In this document: piece after piece, positions 32,951 through 44,663 of the stretch
Numbering within the stretch: the first letter of the stretch is position 1
Layout: each line of letters starts with the position of its first letter
Assembly: GCA_958510825.1 (NCBI GenBank)
Contig: OY294054.1
Location: 10,022,319 to 10,086,318, forward strand
Reading direction: 5' to 3'
DNA: 64,000 nt
From: Brachypterus glaber
Taxonomy: Eukaryota; Arthropoda; Insecta; Coleoptera; Kateretidae
Program-made: the position numbers and the translations under genes
Notes under the pieces: model-generated
Told to the model about the DNA's origin: nothing
Database searches by the model: none
What the model saw: only the letters and a program-made list of their open reading frames with translations

Positions 32951-34145
32951 TAGGGTGCCCAGTCAAAATTAAAAAAACAGATTTTTTTAGGGTCCCATCC
33001 CCTATAAATGTTTATTTAGGTCAAAAACCAACCCTCAATTTTTTTCAGATTTTTAAAAAAATATTTAGAGGTCGCGCCCGGCGGGTTTTTGAGAGAGGAA
33101 ACATGTTAAGCCTTTCTATTATTATTTAAATATAAAAAATTGAAATCCGGTGATTTTAGAAGGGGAACTTATTTTTGAATAATAAGGGAATATACAAAAA
33201 AAAATTACCCTTTTACATGAAAAAATGGCTTTACCAGGGTAAAAACATTTCAAAAATTGATGTATGAACCTTATTTATGCTACAAAAAAGGTTACTTAGA
33301 AATTTTTCTCATAGGTCATTTTTTTTAGAAATTCATGAATAGATACCAATTAACGCCCCATATTTATTTTTTCGAGAAAAAGAACAGGACGTCAAAAAAA
33401 AATCACCAATCCCATAAAATGTAAAAAAATTACTTTATTTCGATTAAAGAGATGATATTTGGGCCAAATAGCATAATAATATGTACAAATTGCTTTGAAA
33501 TGTATTTATTTTTATAACTGGGTGTGTCCGATTTTTTTTTTCGGATTTTAAAAAATAAACGATTTACATTTTTTTTGAAAAAAAAATTGTTTAATGTGTT
33601 TTATTACTTAATTTAACATATTACAAGGCATTTTGAAAACATTTTTTATTTATTTTCTACAAAACTGACATTTTATTGCAATTTAATGCATTTTTTTAAC
33701 TTTTATTGAGATATTAATTTATTTTTTTTCAAAAAAGTAAGTATAAACTCTGTATTCAGACATATTGAAGAATACCCTAGAAAAAAATTACTCTTTGGAA
33801 AAAATTCTAAGTGCAGTTTTTTCTAGCCTTTATTAACCTCATTTGTCAATTTATACCATTTTTACCTCATAAAAAATCCGGTTTATTTTTTTAGAGGGAC
33901 ATAAAAATTGAAAATATTCCTTTATTATCCAGAAACACTTTTTTGTTCCATAAACTTTCAATATCAAAGTTTTTATATCCTTAAAAAAATAAAATACCTT
34001 CACTGATTTTCTATTTAAAAAAACGCCGGGCGGGACCTTCAAATATTTTTTTAAAAATCTAAAAAAAATCAGGGTTTCTCTGTCATCTAAAGAAACAATT
34101 TTGAGGGGTGGGACCCCAACAATTCCGTAGGTCCTGGGCACCCTA
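32951..34145. mobile_element. hAT-like TIR element, TAGGGTGCCC ends (family P), copy 1
   Basis: The 1195-bp element has ends TAGGGTGCCC and GGGCACCCTA, flanked by perfect 8-bp duplications ATGCATAC (32943-32950 and 34146-34153). The arms mirror through AGGTC..GCCGGGCGG and ATTTTTTTAAAAATCT blocks. The 8-bp duplication suggests hAT. The interior is AT-rich and the 96-residue minus-strand frame (33851-34141) is arm sequence. Relatives start at 34511 and 37929. Confidence 0.85.
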
Positions 34146-34153
34146 ATGCATAC

Positions 34154-34510
34154 GCCTTATCAAAGCTTCGAGACTTAATATTTTTACACACAGAAACGTT
34201 GTTCTGTTATTATTACTGTAACAACTTGTATTCAGTAACTAAAATTGCGAGCCCAAATATAATAATAGCATTTTTGGTTGCCGCTAGGTGATCATTACCT
34301 CAATTAAAACAAGTTAAGTAGCGGTGACTAGTTACAGGAACGCTATAGTTACGTAGTAATTACGTAGATACTATCAAAATGGGGAAAAATATAAGGGTAA
34401 CAATTACGATCTTGCTGTGTCTTTGTTATTAAGTTCAGAACGATCTCGTTACAAAACAGTTACTACGTAGCCACGTAAATGCGTGGTAGTTATTGGTTAT
34501 TGCATGTGCA
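34154..34510. other. No recognisable feature
   Basis: I see no supported gene or repeat pairing in this stretch. Confidence 0.4.
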
Positions 34511-35195
34511 TAAGGGTGACCCACCAAAATTTCAAAATAAAAAATTTGAAGGTCTCACCCCTAAAATTTGATCATTGGGGTAGGAGTATCATTCCTGAAT
34601 TATTTCAGAATTTTTGAAAAAAATCTAGAGGTCGCTCATAGCCATTTTTAAAAAGATATTTTTCTTAATATTTCATTTTAGGCGTAATGACAGGCACAAT
34701 TTTTTTTGCATTCTCTTAAAATATTGTGCGTGTAGCCCAATATGTCCCCACATAAAAACCACTATAGTTTTTTTATTGAACATACGGGTTATCCAGAAAA
34801 AAATAATATATATTTTTTTAACATTTTTGAGAGATAAATTCGGTTTTTAGGCAATTTAGTTTTAATTTTCAAGTTTTTTTATCTTTAGATAAATTCCGAA
34901 ATATACACACAAAATCCGTAGTATTTTTTTTACTGGATATACAAGATGTCCAGAAAAAAAATTAAAATATATACATCCAATAAAAAAATTACTACACATT
35001 TTATGTTTGTATATATTAGAATTTGTCTAGAGACAAAAAAAAATTAAAAAAATTAAATTAAATTGCCTAAAAACCGAATTTATCTTCCAAAAACACTAAA
35101 AAAATTATATATTATTTTTTTTGCTGGATACGCCGTATATCCAATAAAAAATATGGTTTTTATGTGGGGTCATATTGGGCTACACGCACAATCAC
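34511..35195. mobile_element. Palindromic element related to family P, copy 2
   Basis: It starts TAAGGGTGACCCACCAAAAT with the AAGGTCTCACCCCTAAAATT block of the P family. The arms 34724-34990 and about 35000-35192 mirror (TTGTGCGTGTAGCCCAATAT against ATATTGGGCTACACGCACAA, with a one-base shift). The right end of the element is missing: at about 35193 the sequence switches to the 8561-hairpin and family E modules. The copy is truncated or chimeric. Confidence 0.6.
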
Positions 35196-35680
35196 GGTAC
35201 CGCATTCTTATGTACTATGTTGTTATGCGAGCTTGTGGATATGCCTTAAGATAGTAAAAATTGTAATGTTTTACATTTCATAAGAAAAATACTGTGTATT
35301 TTGATGTTTTTTATATAATGTAAGGTAACTAAATTAAAAATTAAGTAATTTTTATAAGATCTAGACAATAATGGTCAAAATATTAACGTTATAACTATAG
35401 TTTCTATTTTTGACATGAAAAACAGAAATATTTAGATTAAAAAACTTTAAAGATATAAAAGGCTGTGGTGAAAGGTGTGAAATGGTTTATAAAACAAGGT
35501 GAATAAAATTCGTAGAAGGTAAATATCTAAATAAAATTAGGCAAACCATACATAAATATCAGACTAGGGTGATAAAAATATCAAACTAGTGCGATGTGAG
35601 GCGTTTTCTAAAGAACAAAAGATTGTGCTAAATGTCATTTTCATAGAGGATCGTAGGAAAAGCTTTTTACATCTACAAAT
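35196..35680 (+). repeat. Family E dispersed repeat, copy 2
   Basis: Begins with GCATTCTTATGTACTATG and GTGGATATGCC (as at 8665-8704), then TAATGTAAGGTAACTAAATT and TTATAAGATCTAGACAATAA (inverted at 48420-48480), then GCTGTGGTGAAAGGTG through GAGGATCGTAGGAAAAG (as at 7040-7255). It shows that these modules belong to one family. Confidence 0.6.
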
Positions 35681-36056
35681 TGCTTTACTTTATTTTACTC
35701 GGTAAACATATCAAACGGCTTGGTTATAAGAGTTATGTAATGTTACCAGAAGTCGGTAATATAGAACCCTTCTAATGCTCAATGCTTGTAAAGGATAGTC
35801 TCCCATCAAAAGCACACATTCAATGTTGAAAAGCTTGACCCAAAGTACACAAAGCGAAAAAATCCTCGATTTTAGATAAAAGGACTCATACGAAATCTTT
35901 TTAATACTAACAAAATAATGTCATTATTTTAAGCGCTGAACAATTTTGTGTATTTGGCACTACTCGCAAAATTAGTTATTGAATACAAGTTGTTACAGTA
36001 AAACATACCGTTGTTCAGTTAATGTTGCTGTAACAACTTGTTTTCAATAACACTGC
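35681..36056. other. AT-rich stretch with one hairpin
   Basis: TTATTGAATACAAGTTGTTA (35977) is inverted at 36031-36050 (TAACAACTTGTTTTCAATAA), giving a 74-bp foldback. TAACAACTTGTATTCAGTAA also occurs near 34210. Otherwise nothing is recognised. Confidence 0.45.
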
Positions 36057-36477
36057 TCTACAAAAAAAGATTTTTTTTAGTTGCGTCTGGCTATATTTAA
36101 TACACTGATTTCGGAACCTTTTTCCGTTTTTTTCGATCAGCTCGTTTTTTTGAGATATAGCGCACAGTGTTTTTTTTGCTTATAGTTGTAGTAAAAAAAA
36201 AATATTTAGGTCTAATTTTTTTTCCGTGGATTGATTCTCTATTAGTGGGGCCCTAGGCCAAAAAAAAGCGGATTTAAAATATTTTTATTCTTTTGTTTTT
36301 AATAGGCTTCTAAATTCAAAAAATTAGTTTTTTTTCGCATTTTTGCGATATATTTTGATTATATATATTTTTCGCATTTTTGCGATATATTTTGATAAAA
36401 ATTTTATATAAATACTAAAGATATGACTCAAATTTTTATAAGCAATACTAACACAAATGTGCGGTTTATAAAAATAA
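36057..36477. repeat. AT-rich stretch with a 34-bp tandem duplication
   Basis: TTTTTCGCATTTTTGCGATA appears near 36332 and again near 36367. No gene is seen. Confidence 0.45.
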
Positions 36478-36753
36478 AAAAAGGTTTAGATTTAATCCAG
36501 TGACGGAGATTTTACCGGGCCTTAATTAAAATTAAAAATTTTGAAATTTTATTTATTTTTTGGAGAGCAACACAAATCAAATTTATTATGAAAAAAAAAA
36601 AACAAAACAAAAAATAAAAAAAAAACTTTTCTCGTGGCTTTAAAACATTAAAATAACATTAAATAAACATTAAATAATTCAAAATATTGTGGTTCTGCTT
36701 TCAATAACTCCCCGTAAAATCTCCATTACTGGATTCAATCTAAAACTTTTTTA
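36478..36753. mobile_element. Foldback element, about 0.28 kb
   Basis: The left arm GGTTTAGATTTAATCCAGTG through GACGGAGATTTTA is inverted at 36715-36750 (TAAAATCTCCATTACTGGAT). The interior is A-rich. It is probably a MITE; no target duplication is clear. Confidence 0.55.
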
Positions 36754-37470
36754 AAAGACTCGTTTTTAGAAGTCGAGACTCTTGATCAGGAATCGATACT
36801 TTTCGGCTTGATTTGTTTTTGTGCTTTTTATACACCAATCACTTAAACGTTTTAAGTATTAACACTAAAATTATAGAAATAAAGAATAATTTTATTGATG
36901 TTCGATAAATATGTCATTTGGATTATTATGTTTATATTTAAGGCTATTATATACATTTATATTTATATTTATTAGCCTTATTAAAATAACAATTTACCCT
37001 AAGTAGCTAATGTTGAGAAACTGATTATATTTGTTACAAATATTTAGCGGTTCTATTAAATGAAAAAATTAGCACACACTGATAGAACACTATCGTTATC
37101 AATAGCGTAATTAGATTATAGAATAGAATATATTGCATAGAATACAATAACAAACAAGTAAATGCGTGAAGTTGTTCGATTTACAACAACAAATTTTACG
37201 CATATTATTTTAAATTCACATAGTACATTATGTGCACACAACTACATATCGCATATAATTACATGTACATGTAATCAATGTAATCATTGTACATGCTTAT
37301 CGTTACGTATACTATGAAATTTCAGCCCAAAATGCCTACTTTCAAAATTTTGGTAAAACATTAATTAGAATCAGCTGATTTCCGCCATCTTTATTAATCA
37401 TCCTTCATAAAATACTGTAGTAGAACAATGTTGTTGTAAAATTAAATACTATGAAGTTGTTTAGTGTATT
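36754..37470. other. AT-rich stretch, nothing recognised
   Basis: A few short palindromes occur (ATTACATGTACATGTAAT near 37258). No gene is seen. Confidence 0.4.
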
Positions 37471-37925
37471 CTGCCCTGCTCAGACAAGTTGTCCTATCTG
37501 CAAAAATTCAGTTTTTGAGATAAGCACACCATTGTATTGCTTTTCACTAGCCCCACGTGTCTACCAAAAAAATATTTGTCCTATGTGGAAAATTTTCAAT
37601 GTTTTCTAAATAAAATTGTCCTAACTAGTCTTTACTAGACTAGGACTAACTTTACAGATCTTAGTAATTTGATTGGACTTTTTAAATAATTTTGTCCTAA
37701 CTTTCTCAGATAGAACAAATTCATTTAGTATGACAATTTATTTTTCTGACAAAAAAAAATATTTTTTTTTCAAAGGATATCACGTATTTTTGATTTAACA
37801 TAAAGCAGAACCCAACGCCATATTTATTTAAACATGTTTTCAAAAAGTGCAAACAAAAACAATAAAACTGGCCATATCTCAAAACATCTAATTTGCAGGT
37901 AGGACAACTTGTCTTAGTAGGGCAG
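37471..37925. mobile_element. TIR element, 455 bp (family Q)
   Basis: The ends CTGCCCTGCTCAGACAAGTT and (right) AACTTGTCTTAGTAGGGCAG are flanked by TATT (37467-37470 and 37926-37929). The match continues through GTCCTATCTGCAAA / TTTGCAGGTAGGAC. The superfamily is not assigned. There is no coding capacity. Confidence 0.72.
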
Positions 37926-37928
37926 TAT

Positions 37929-38655
37929 TAGGGTGCCCCGAGTTTTGACTATTTATTTAATTTAAAAGGTCTTACCACCCAAAGTTTGTCATTGGGGTCA
38001 GTAGATTACCACCCTATTTTTTCAGAATTAAAAAAATATATATAAGCAATTTTTTGCAAAAATAATCGTTCCTCCAGATTTAATTTTTTTAGGGTCTATT
38101 AAAGATAAACGGTATGGAGATCTAGGATAAATAGAGAAGAACCATTTTTTTTCAATTTTTTTCATCACCAAACGACCTTGTTGTGACCTTGAAAAGTCAA
38201 AATTTTGATGTTATCCCAACTTTATGCTGCCAGAAATAGCACATTCAATTTTTTTACCCCGGCCAAACATTTTTTGGTAACACTTACATGCTAAGAGTCA
38301 TATATAAATATTTTATCCTATATACAGGATGTACGAAAAAAAATATATTAAAAAAATACACGATTTTTCTATATTTTTTTCACTTTTTATTCCTTTAGGA
38401 CACACGACGAATAAAAAAAAATGTTTATGCAAAAAAGGTTAGTTAATAAAATAATATTAAAATTATAAATTCTTAAGGTCACAACATGGCCGATTCTGTT
38501 TAAATGTTACTAAAAAAAATAAAAGTTTTTCCGTTACTACTCTAAAACTCTTTTTTTGTATAAAAAAATATCTTTTTTATTCGTGGTGGATCCTAAAGGA
38601 AAAAAATGTAGAAAAATCGTGGAATTAAAAAAAAACATTTTTTTTGAATAAATTT
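37929..38655. mobile_element. Family P related element, copy 3 (right end unclear)
   Basis: It starts TAGGGTGCCCCGAGTTTTGA, directly after element Q, with an AAAGGTCTTACCACCC block as in copies 1 and 2. The arms mirror: CGACCTTGTTGTGACCTTGA (38172) against TTAAGGTCACAACATGGCCG (38473), and CACGATTTTTCTA near 38352 against TAGAAAAATCGTG near 38611. The far TIR was not found. Confidence 0.5.
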
Positions 38656-38989
38656 ATTTTATAGTATACGATACAACATTTATATCTACAATTTCAATAT
38701 TGTATTGTAGTATTGTAATAAAGCATTATAATGTTTTAGAATAATAGCAAAAATTGCATTCTATACCTAAACGTTGACTCAACAACGTTTTGTATTAATA
38801 TTTTTAGATCAGTGCAGGTATTAGATTAATGTTAAATACATCGTATAATTTTTCTCGGTGTCTAAGGGTAATACCCTTAGTCTATCTATAGAAACGTTTT
38901 AATAGGTCTTGATTTAAAATCACCCTAAATAAAATTAATGACTGGAATATTTGTTATTCTCTGATTTTAAATTTGGAGATTTAAATGTG
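38656..38989. other. AT-rich stretch, nothing recognised
   Basis: No supported gene or repeat pairing. Confidence 0.4.
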
Positions 38990-38991
38990 TA

Positions 38992-39716
38992 CACTCAGAA
39001 AATGTCACTCTAATTTTAATACTAAATTTTATTTGTAAATAGATATTTGTTATTTATATTTTTGTGTGTATTGTATACAAAATGTTGTCATACATACATA
39101 GAGACCGTGCTGGTACATTTGAATCCCCACGAAACATGTGTTTATTAATACTAGCATCTTATAGTAAAAATTACTGTAACATTTGGTTAAGCATATCACA
39201 CTTATAGTATGGTGTACTTTGAGTCGTTGTTAAGTTGTATTACTGATCTAGTTTAAAGTATGTTACAGTATTCAGAAAAATTAACAATCGGTAAATAATA
39301 TAAAGATTGCAACCACACACAACAACAACTGATAAAATAATCGATCCTTTTTTACTTTTCTCTGTATTATTACTAATCAAAATTTTGGTATTATTTACCG
39401 ATTGTTATTTTACTAAATACTGTAACATACTTTAAACTAGATCAATAACACAACAAATACAACTTAAAGTATACCAAACTATAACTGTGATATAATTTAC
39501 CAAATGTTACAGTATTAATAAACACATGTTGCGTGGGGATCCAAATGTACCAGCACGGTCTCTATGTTAAAATGAAAACGTTTTGTATACAATACACGCA
39601 TTGCAGTATTTAATATCACAAGTAAAGAATTAAATACCAATGGTGGCGATATAAATAAAAAATATGTATTAACAAATAACATTCAGTATTAAAAATACAA
39701 CGAAATTTTCTGAATG
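38992..39716. mobile_element. Family B TIR element, copy 2 (TA duplication)
   Basis: CACTCAGAAAATGTCACTCT and the inverted right end (CGAAATTTTCTGAATG) are flanked by TA (38990-38991 and 39717-39718). Both halves align with 2375-3164, including GTATACAAAATGTTGTCATA and GACCGTGCTGGTACATTTG. Unlike copy 1 it is not inside a larger palindrome. Confidence 0.82.
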
Positions 39717-39718
39717 TA

Positions 39719-41090
39719 ATACACATTGTGTAGCGGTTGGTCATACGCCGCTACAAAAAGTAACTTTTTGTTTAATTTTGATTAAAAAATCTGGTCTAAT
39801 AAGGGAATGCGGAATGCCAATTTGTTTTTGACAAAAACATAAATGGGTATTTTAAAGCCCTTGATAGATTTTAATTTTTGCGAATTAAACTAAACAAGCC
39901 TTGCAAATATGTATTGCTCCTCATATTCCGAAAATTCCTTACCGTGTTAAGTACTGAACGATTTTGTATACATTGTGGAATTTTCGCTATAAATAAAGTT
40001 GATAACTCTAGTTAGAGTTACTGTTAACAGTATATTACATACCGAGGTGAAAAATATTTTCTTTCCTGAGGGAAAGTTAGCGGACCAAGGGGAGTAGCCC
40101 TACGGTTTGCTAATTCCAAAAGGAAAAATTAAATGTTCCGCCTAGGTTGTATACTATTTTATTTAAAATTATACCTATTTTTTTCACAATTTTGTATTTA
40201 TGTTTTCACAACAAAACTAACACCATATTTAAATTTATAAACATTGGTGAAGTTAGTTACACATTTTTGTTTATATGTGCATGTGTGATCTCCACCAAAA
40301 TAAAATATCTTTTATTTAATATTAACAATTTTAAAATAAAAATATATTAAATATATTGAATATAAATATTCATTCGACATATATAATAAATAATTGGTAA
40401 AATTACCCTTAAATCCTAAAAAATCGTTGAAAATTGTCGGTAATTTTTGTATAAGTGAAATCTTATTTTTTCCCTTTAAGCATAAAAAAATATGTGCCAA
40501 ACCCGTGCCGAAAATCCGCCAAAGTTTCCCACTAAAATTTATGAATTTCTACCATAAATGTGAGTCAAACGGTAAATAAACATTTTAAAATGTATCAAAC
40601 CGGACTAAATTTATTTTTATTTAATGCATTCTAATAATTTTTCATAATATAAAAATGATTTAAGTAAAAAAAAACGAGCTAAGTGCCAAATAAGAACTCC
40701 TAAATAAGCCACTTTGTTTTTGTATGATAAATTATATCTATGATTAATTTTTTTATTAGAGTTACTTTTTTCTTATTATTAATTTTTTTAATATGAATAA
40801 TTCCTTTATTGAATATTTGTTTTTTTTATGTGGCCATTATCCGAATTTTCCGTATTTTTTTATAATTTTTTGAAAATTTGCTTAATTTAATGGTTTGTTT
40901 TTCTTGGTCTATGTTTTCTGTTGAAGTGCTTGACCCAGTGTATGAGAAACTGTTCTTTTTATGCCCGTCAAATAAAATTAAGTTTTCGCTGTATAACACT
41001 CGAGTTCTAACGTCATTAAAAAGAAATCAAACAAGCCGTGAAGATATATAATGCTTCGCATTCTTTAGTATACTCCTTGCAGTTGTACTT
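39719..41090. other. Long AT-rich stretch without a supported gene
   Basis: About 1.4 kb with no repeat pairing that I can name. Frames of 60-67 residues at 40147-40579 overlap on both strands and look like chance. TGAAGATATATAATGCTTCG near 41038 resembles a patch at 12061. Confidence 0.4.
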
Positions 41091-41330
41091 AGGAAACGTT
41101 CAAGTATTACGTAACGCAAAATGTACCAAAATTCATACACTTCAAACCCCGGTTCTCGCGTTATTATAGATTATAGAGATTTCATATTTTGGCTACCCCC
41201 CCTAATAGGGGGTGTGTTAGGGGGGGTAGCCAAAATATGAAATCTCTACAGCCTTGAATAACGCGAGAACCGAGGTATGAGGTGTATGAATTTTGGTACA
41301 TTTTGCGTTACGTAATACTTGAACGTTCCC
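41091..41330. mobile_element. Near-perfect 240-bp palindromic MITE (family R)
   Basis: AGGAAACGTTCAAGTATTAC pairs with GTAATACTTGAACGTTCCC. The arms stay paired through GTACCAAAATTCATAC, TCTCGCGTTATT and ATGAAATCTC to a short G/C-rich loop (CCCCCCCTAATAGGGGGTGTG). A diverged second copy is at 41931-42080 and a solo end lies near 41625-41652. Confidence 0.82.
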
Positions 41331-41689
41331 TTAGCCCCCTACAACTTTGTTTGGACTTTTTGGACGTTACGCCACGTTACAGAGGGGGGGGGGTGGTTGT
41401 CAGTAAAAATGTTACGTAACACTTAAAAAATTATTAACTTACAAAATGTTTATTGGATCACGTTTTTAACAATGACCTTGGCCTAAAAAGACGGATTCAT
41501 TGCTAATTTTATTGCACACGCGTGGTTAACGGTTCACTTAATCCTCTAAACAAAAAAAAATTAAATATGGAAAACCATAGCCGATAACCGGTTTTCGGTT
41601 AACCGGCTGCGGACATTGCCAAATTTTGCGTTACGTAATACTTGAACGTTCCCTTAGCCCCACAAAATTTTTTTGGTGTTTTTTTTTCA
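41331..41689. repeat. Mixed repeat ends
   Basis: AGCCCCCTACAACTTTGTTT with GGACTTTTTG near 41333-41362 is inverted at 43134-43164. TTTTGCGTTACGTAATACTT with GAACGTTCCC (41625-41652) is a solo right end of family R. Poly-G (41383-41391) and poly-A patches intervene. Confidence 0.5.
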
Positions 41690-41930
41690 AATTAGGTACG
41701 ATTGTTTTTTTATTTATAAAAGTAATTTTTCCTTAAAATAATAGGTTCATAGGAGTTAGTTAGCCCTCACAACTTTTTCATCTTTAGATTCTTTTCAATT
41801 TTAATGGGCCTGGGGCCCTAATCAAGTATGATTTTTCCTGGAAATTTAAAGTCGATAGAATTTTTCTTTCCTTCGTTTTCCCGCGGAGAAAAAAACTTGA
41901 CATACGGACAGACATTTTAAAAAGTTGTTA
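41690..41930 (+). repeat. Family F dispersed repeat, partial copy 4
   Basis: It contains AGTATGATTTTTCCTGG, AAAGTCGATAGAATTTTT and a short ACATACGGACAGACATTTTA block, in the same order as 9590-9720, but the GACG run is nearly lost. Confidence 0.5.
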
Positions 41931-42080
41931 AGGGAGCGTTCAGGTATTACGTAACGCAAATTTTGATCATTTTGGACCCCCTCCCTGTAACGCTATTTTC
42001 CTATACCATTAACATGGGCGTAACACTCCAAAATGACCCCCCCCCCCCTAGGAGCATTACGTAATACTTGAACGTTCCCT
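41931..42080. mobile_element. Family R MITE, copy 2
   Basis: AGGGAGCGTTCAGGTATTAC with GTAACGC is matched inverted by GTAATACTTGAACGTTCCCT. The loop region differs from copy 1 and has a run of Cs. About 150 bp. Confidence 0.72.
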
Positions 42081-42138
42081 AACGCACGTTAGATAACACT
42101 TTAACTTCGGGGTTCGTCTGCTATGAAGCTGCGAGGAC

Positions 42139-42271
42139 TATACTGCCCGAAAGGGCAGTAAGTGACATTTGTCGCATAGAGGCGTTTTCACGTCAACCCT
42201 GATGTAATATTTTAAAAACGCTGCTATTGACCAATGTCACTTACTGCCCTTTACTTTATCAGGGCAGTATA
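42139..42271. mobile_element. Foldback hairpin, TACTGCCC ends
   Basis: The left arm 42139-42169 (TATACTGCCCGAAAGGGCAG) pairs with the right arm 42233-42271 (AGTGACATT / AATGTCACT and CTGCCC / GGGCAG). Only a small insertion separates the arms. TA flanks both ends. Confidence 0.65.
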
Positions 42272-42349
42272 ATAATTGATTTTAATAGAATAGTTGATAT
42301 TTCGAGTTGTGAAGAGATAATCGAAAGCGTATATCAAGTTATATTTATA

Positions 42350-43165
42350 CAGGATGTTCCAGAACTCACGGAAAACATTTTTAGAGGTAATTCTACACGC
42401 AAAAATATGAAAAAAAACGTTCCTTTAAAGGTTGGTCCGGAAACGAGCTACGGCCTCCCTAAGGGTGCGTCTAAAAAATAGTTTTTATTTAAAATCTCTT
42501 TAAACCGATTAAGCACAGTAACGAATTTTTGCATATTCAAAATGGGGGGCTACATCACTTTTTTGCACCAAACTTTTTATCTGTATTTTTTTGTCATTTT
42601 TTTAATAAAATATAACTCTTTAGATAAAAATACATAAAAAAAGTACTTTTAGTATAACACCGTAGAACCAACTGAAAATTGCAAGAGGTTTTTTCACATT
42701 CTGATCATCAAAAATAGGAAACAAAAATTGCGCCAATAAAACTTTTAATAATGCAGGGCAATTCTACATCAAAAACTATAAAAAAAGTTTCCATACACAA
42801 ATGACCACAAATGGATTTTAAGGGAGCTACACCTACTTAGGAAGTGTTACTTTTCAAGACCCGGTAGTACTCTTAAAACTGAATTTTTATTGGCGAAATG
42901 CTCAGAACGTGAAAAATTCACGATAACTGCAATTTTCTCGAAATCGGTTGGTTCTACGGTGTTACACTAGCACCAATAAAATTTTAATGCTGCAGGACGA
43001 TTCTTTATTTAAAACTAAGCAAAAACGTATTCCTCACCAAAACACATAAATTTAATATTAATAGGAGATATAGCCTTTTCAAAAGTAACATTTTTAGTGG
43101 TAAAAAATGTTACTTCCTCTTAATTGCATTTGCAAAAAGTCCAAACAAAGTTATAGGGGCTAAAC
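42350..43165. mobile_element. Palindromic element distantly related to family A
   Basis: It starts CAGGATGTTCCAGAACTCAC after TA. The arms mirror around 42800: CACCGTAGAACCAACTGAAAA (42659) against TTTTCTCGAAATCGGTTGGT (42931) and TTGCGCCAATAAAA (42729) against TTTTTATTGGCGAA (42884). The general plan (TACATAAAAAAAGTAC, TAATGCAGGGC) resembles 443-1347. The right end is not certain; it may be near 43165. Confidence 0.5.
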
Positions 43166-43552
43166 TTTAAAGGTAACAAAAAAATGGACAAAAAATAAGT
43201 AATAATAATAATAAATATTTAAATTAAAAATATTTATTGCAAACTTCCAACAGAGTCTTCCTGCACAAAAAAAAATGATTATCATGTCAAAATGTAAAAA
43301 ATGTTTCTGGGCATAACTTTTTTTATGTATTCGTAGTTCATTACTGTGTTTTTATCACTTAGTTAGCAGCTACATAATAGTGTACTTTATGGCCCGCGAG
43401 GTTATAAAAACACAAAAAACAGTTTTGATTAACTTATTAATATAGCATTTCCCTAGTGTTAAAATCAAATTGAATTTTTCGATTTTTTAAATAATATATT
43501 GATTTATCCATTTTTTTTTTGCAATAACGAACTAGTATGACATAAAAGTTTG
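43166..43552. other. AT-rich stretch, nothing recognised
   Basis: No supported gene or repeat pairing. Confidence 0.4.
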
Positions 43553-43680
43553 TATGTACCGGGGGTATTAATAGATGTTTATGCCCCGGGCGACTTACAA
43601 ACCCTCGGGCCAGAGGCCCTCGGGTCTGTAAGATCGTCGCCCTCGGAGCATAAATATCTACTTAATACCCGTAGTACATA
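43553..43680. mobile_element. Hairpin MITE, 128 bp, GC-rich stem
   Basis: TATGTACCGGGGGTATTAAT pairs with the inverted right end (CTTAATACCCGTAGTACATA). The stem continues through GGGCGACTTACA..CCCTCGGG to a loop near 43610. It stands out as a GC-rich island in AT-rich DNA. Confidence 0.7.
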
Positions 43681-44480
43681 AATAACTATTATTATTCTAA
43701 ATAAAATAAAAATAAGAACCACCTAAAAGGTAAAAAATACGCAAAAAATCTTATAATCTTTTTCCATGAACCCCCACCCCCAATAACCTATTTATCTTTA
43801 CAGTCTATTCAAAGTTAAGAGTTAAGCCAAAATACTTAATTAATTTAAACAAATAACATTTAAAATTTAATTAAAATATATAAATGATCTGAATCCTTTA
43901 TATCTGCTAATAAGTGTAGTTGTACAAAGTACAACTACATAGTTTAGTTTTAAATAATTTATTTTAAACAAAAAAAAAGTCGACAGTTCTGTTTGTCGGG
44001 CTGTCGGTTTGTCGATTTTTCTGTAAATAGGTTTATACTGTCTTACTGGGAAATTATCGGGAAAATTTTTGAGTACGGTAACTCAAAAACGCTTTGGAGA
44101 TTTTCAGTTTAGATCATAAGTTTCTTACTTAAAATTTAAGTTGAGATTGTTTTTGGTAAAAAATCTAGGTGGGCCGGTTTTGCTTTGCAGTTACTCTTTA
44201 TGACTCCAATTCAGATTCTCCGTCTAAAACAAATAATATTTTACATAGAAGTAAAAGTAGAAATAAAAATGTAGTAAAAATATTATTTCCTTTGAATAAT
44301 TTCTTATTAGATAAAAATTTCTAACAGTTTTCAATTTTACATGTAACATTAAATACACGGTTTCTTGAAAATCTTTAATTAAATATTTCAAGTTCATTTT
44401 CGCGCTTCCTTAGAACTCACATTTAGTAATATAGGTATTGATCCCTAATTTCCTTTGCTTCCAGGAAATGCTCTATCACC
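43681..44480. other. AT-rich stretch, nothing recognised
   Basis: Direct TCGACAG/GTCGGG runs occur near 43980-44015. No gene is supported. Confidence 0.4.
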
Positions 44481-44547
44481 ATACTGCCATGCTAAGCTGA
44501 AACGTACATACACAGATAGGACCTTTCAGCTTAGCGCGGCAGCATAC
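44481..44547. repeat. Short hairpin beside the microsatellite
   Basis: ATACTGCCATGCTAAGCTGAA pairs imperfectly with TTCAGCTTAGCGCGGCAGCAT across a 21-nt loop. Confidence 0.5.
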
Positions 44548-44663
44548 GTGGCAATAAGAAAAAATGCTGCCACCTTCGCTAAAAAAGTACGTCCCTGAAA
44601 CCATATTTAAAAAAAAAAGAAAAAATATGTGAAAATTGATGCCTAGGCTCATTTTCTTTTTTG

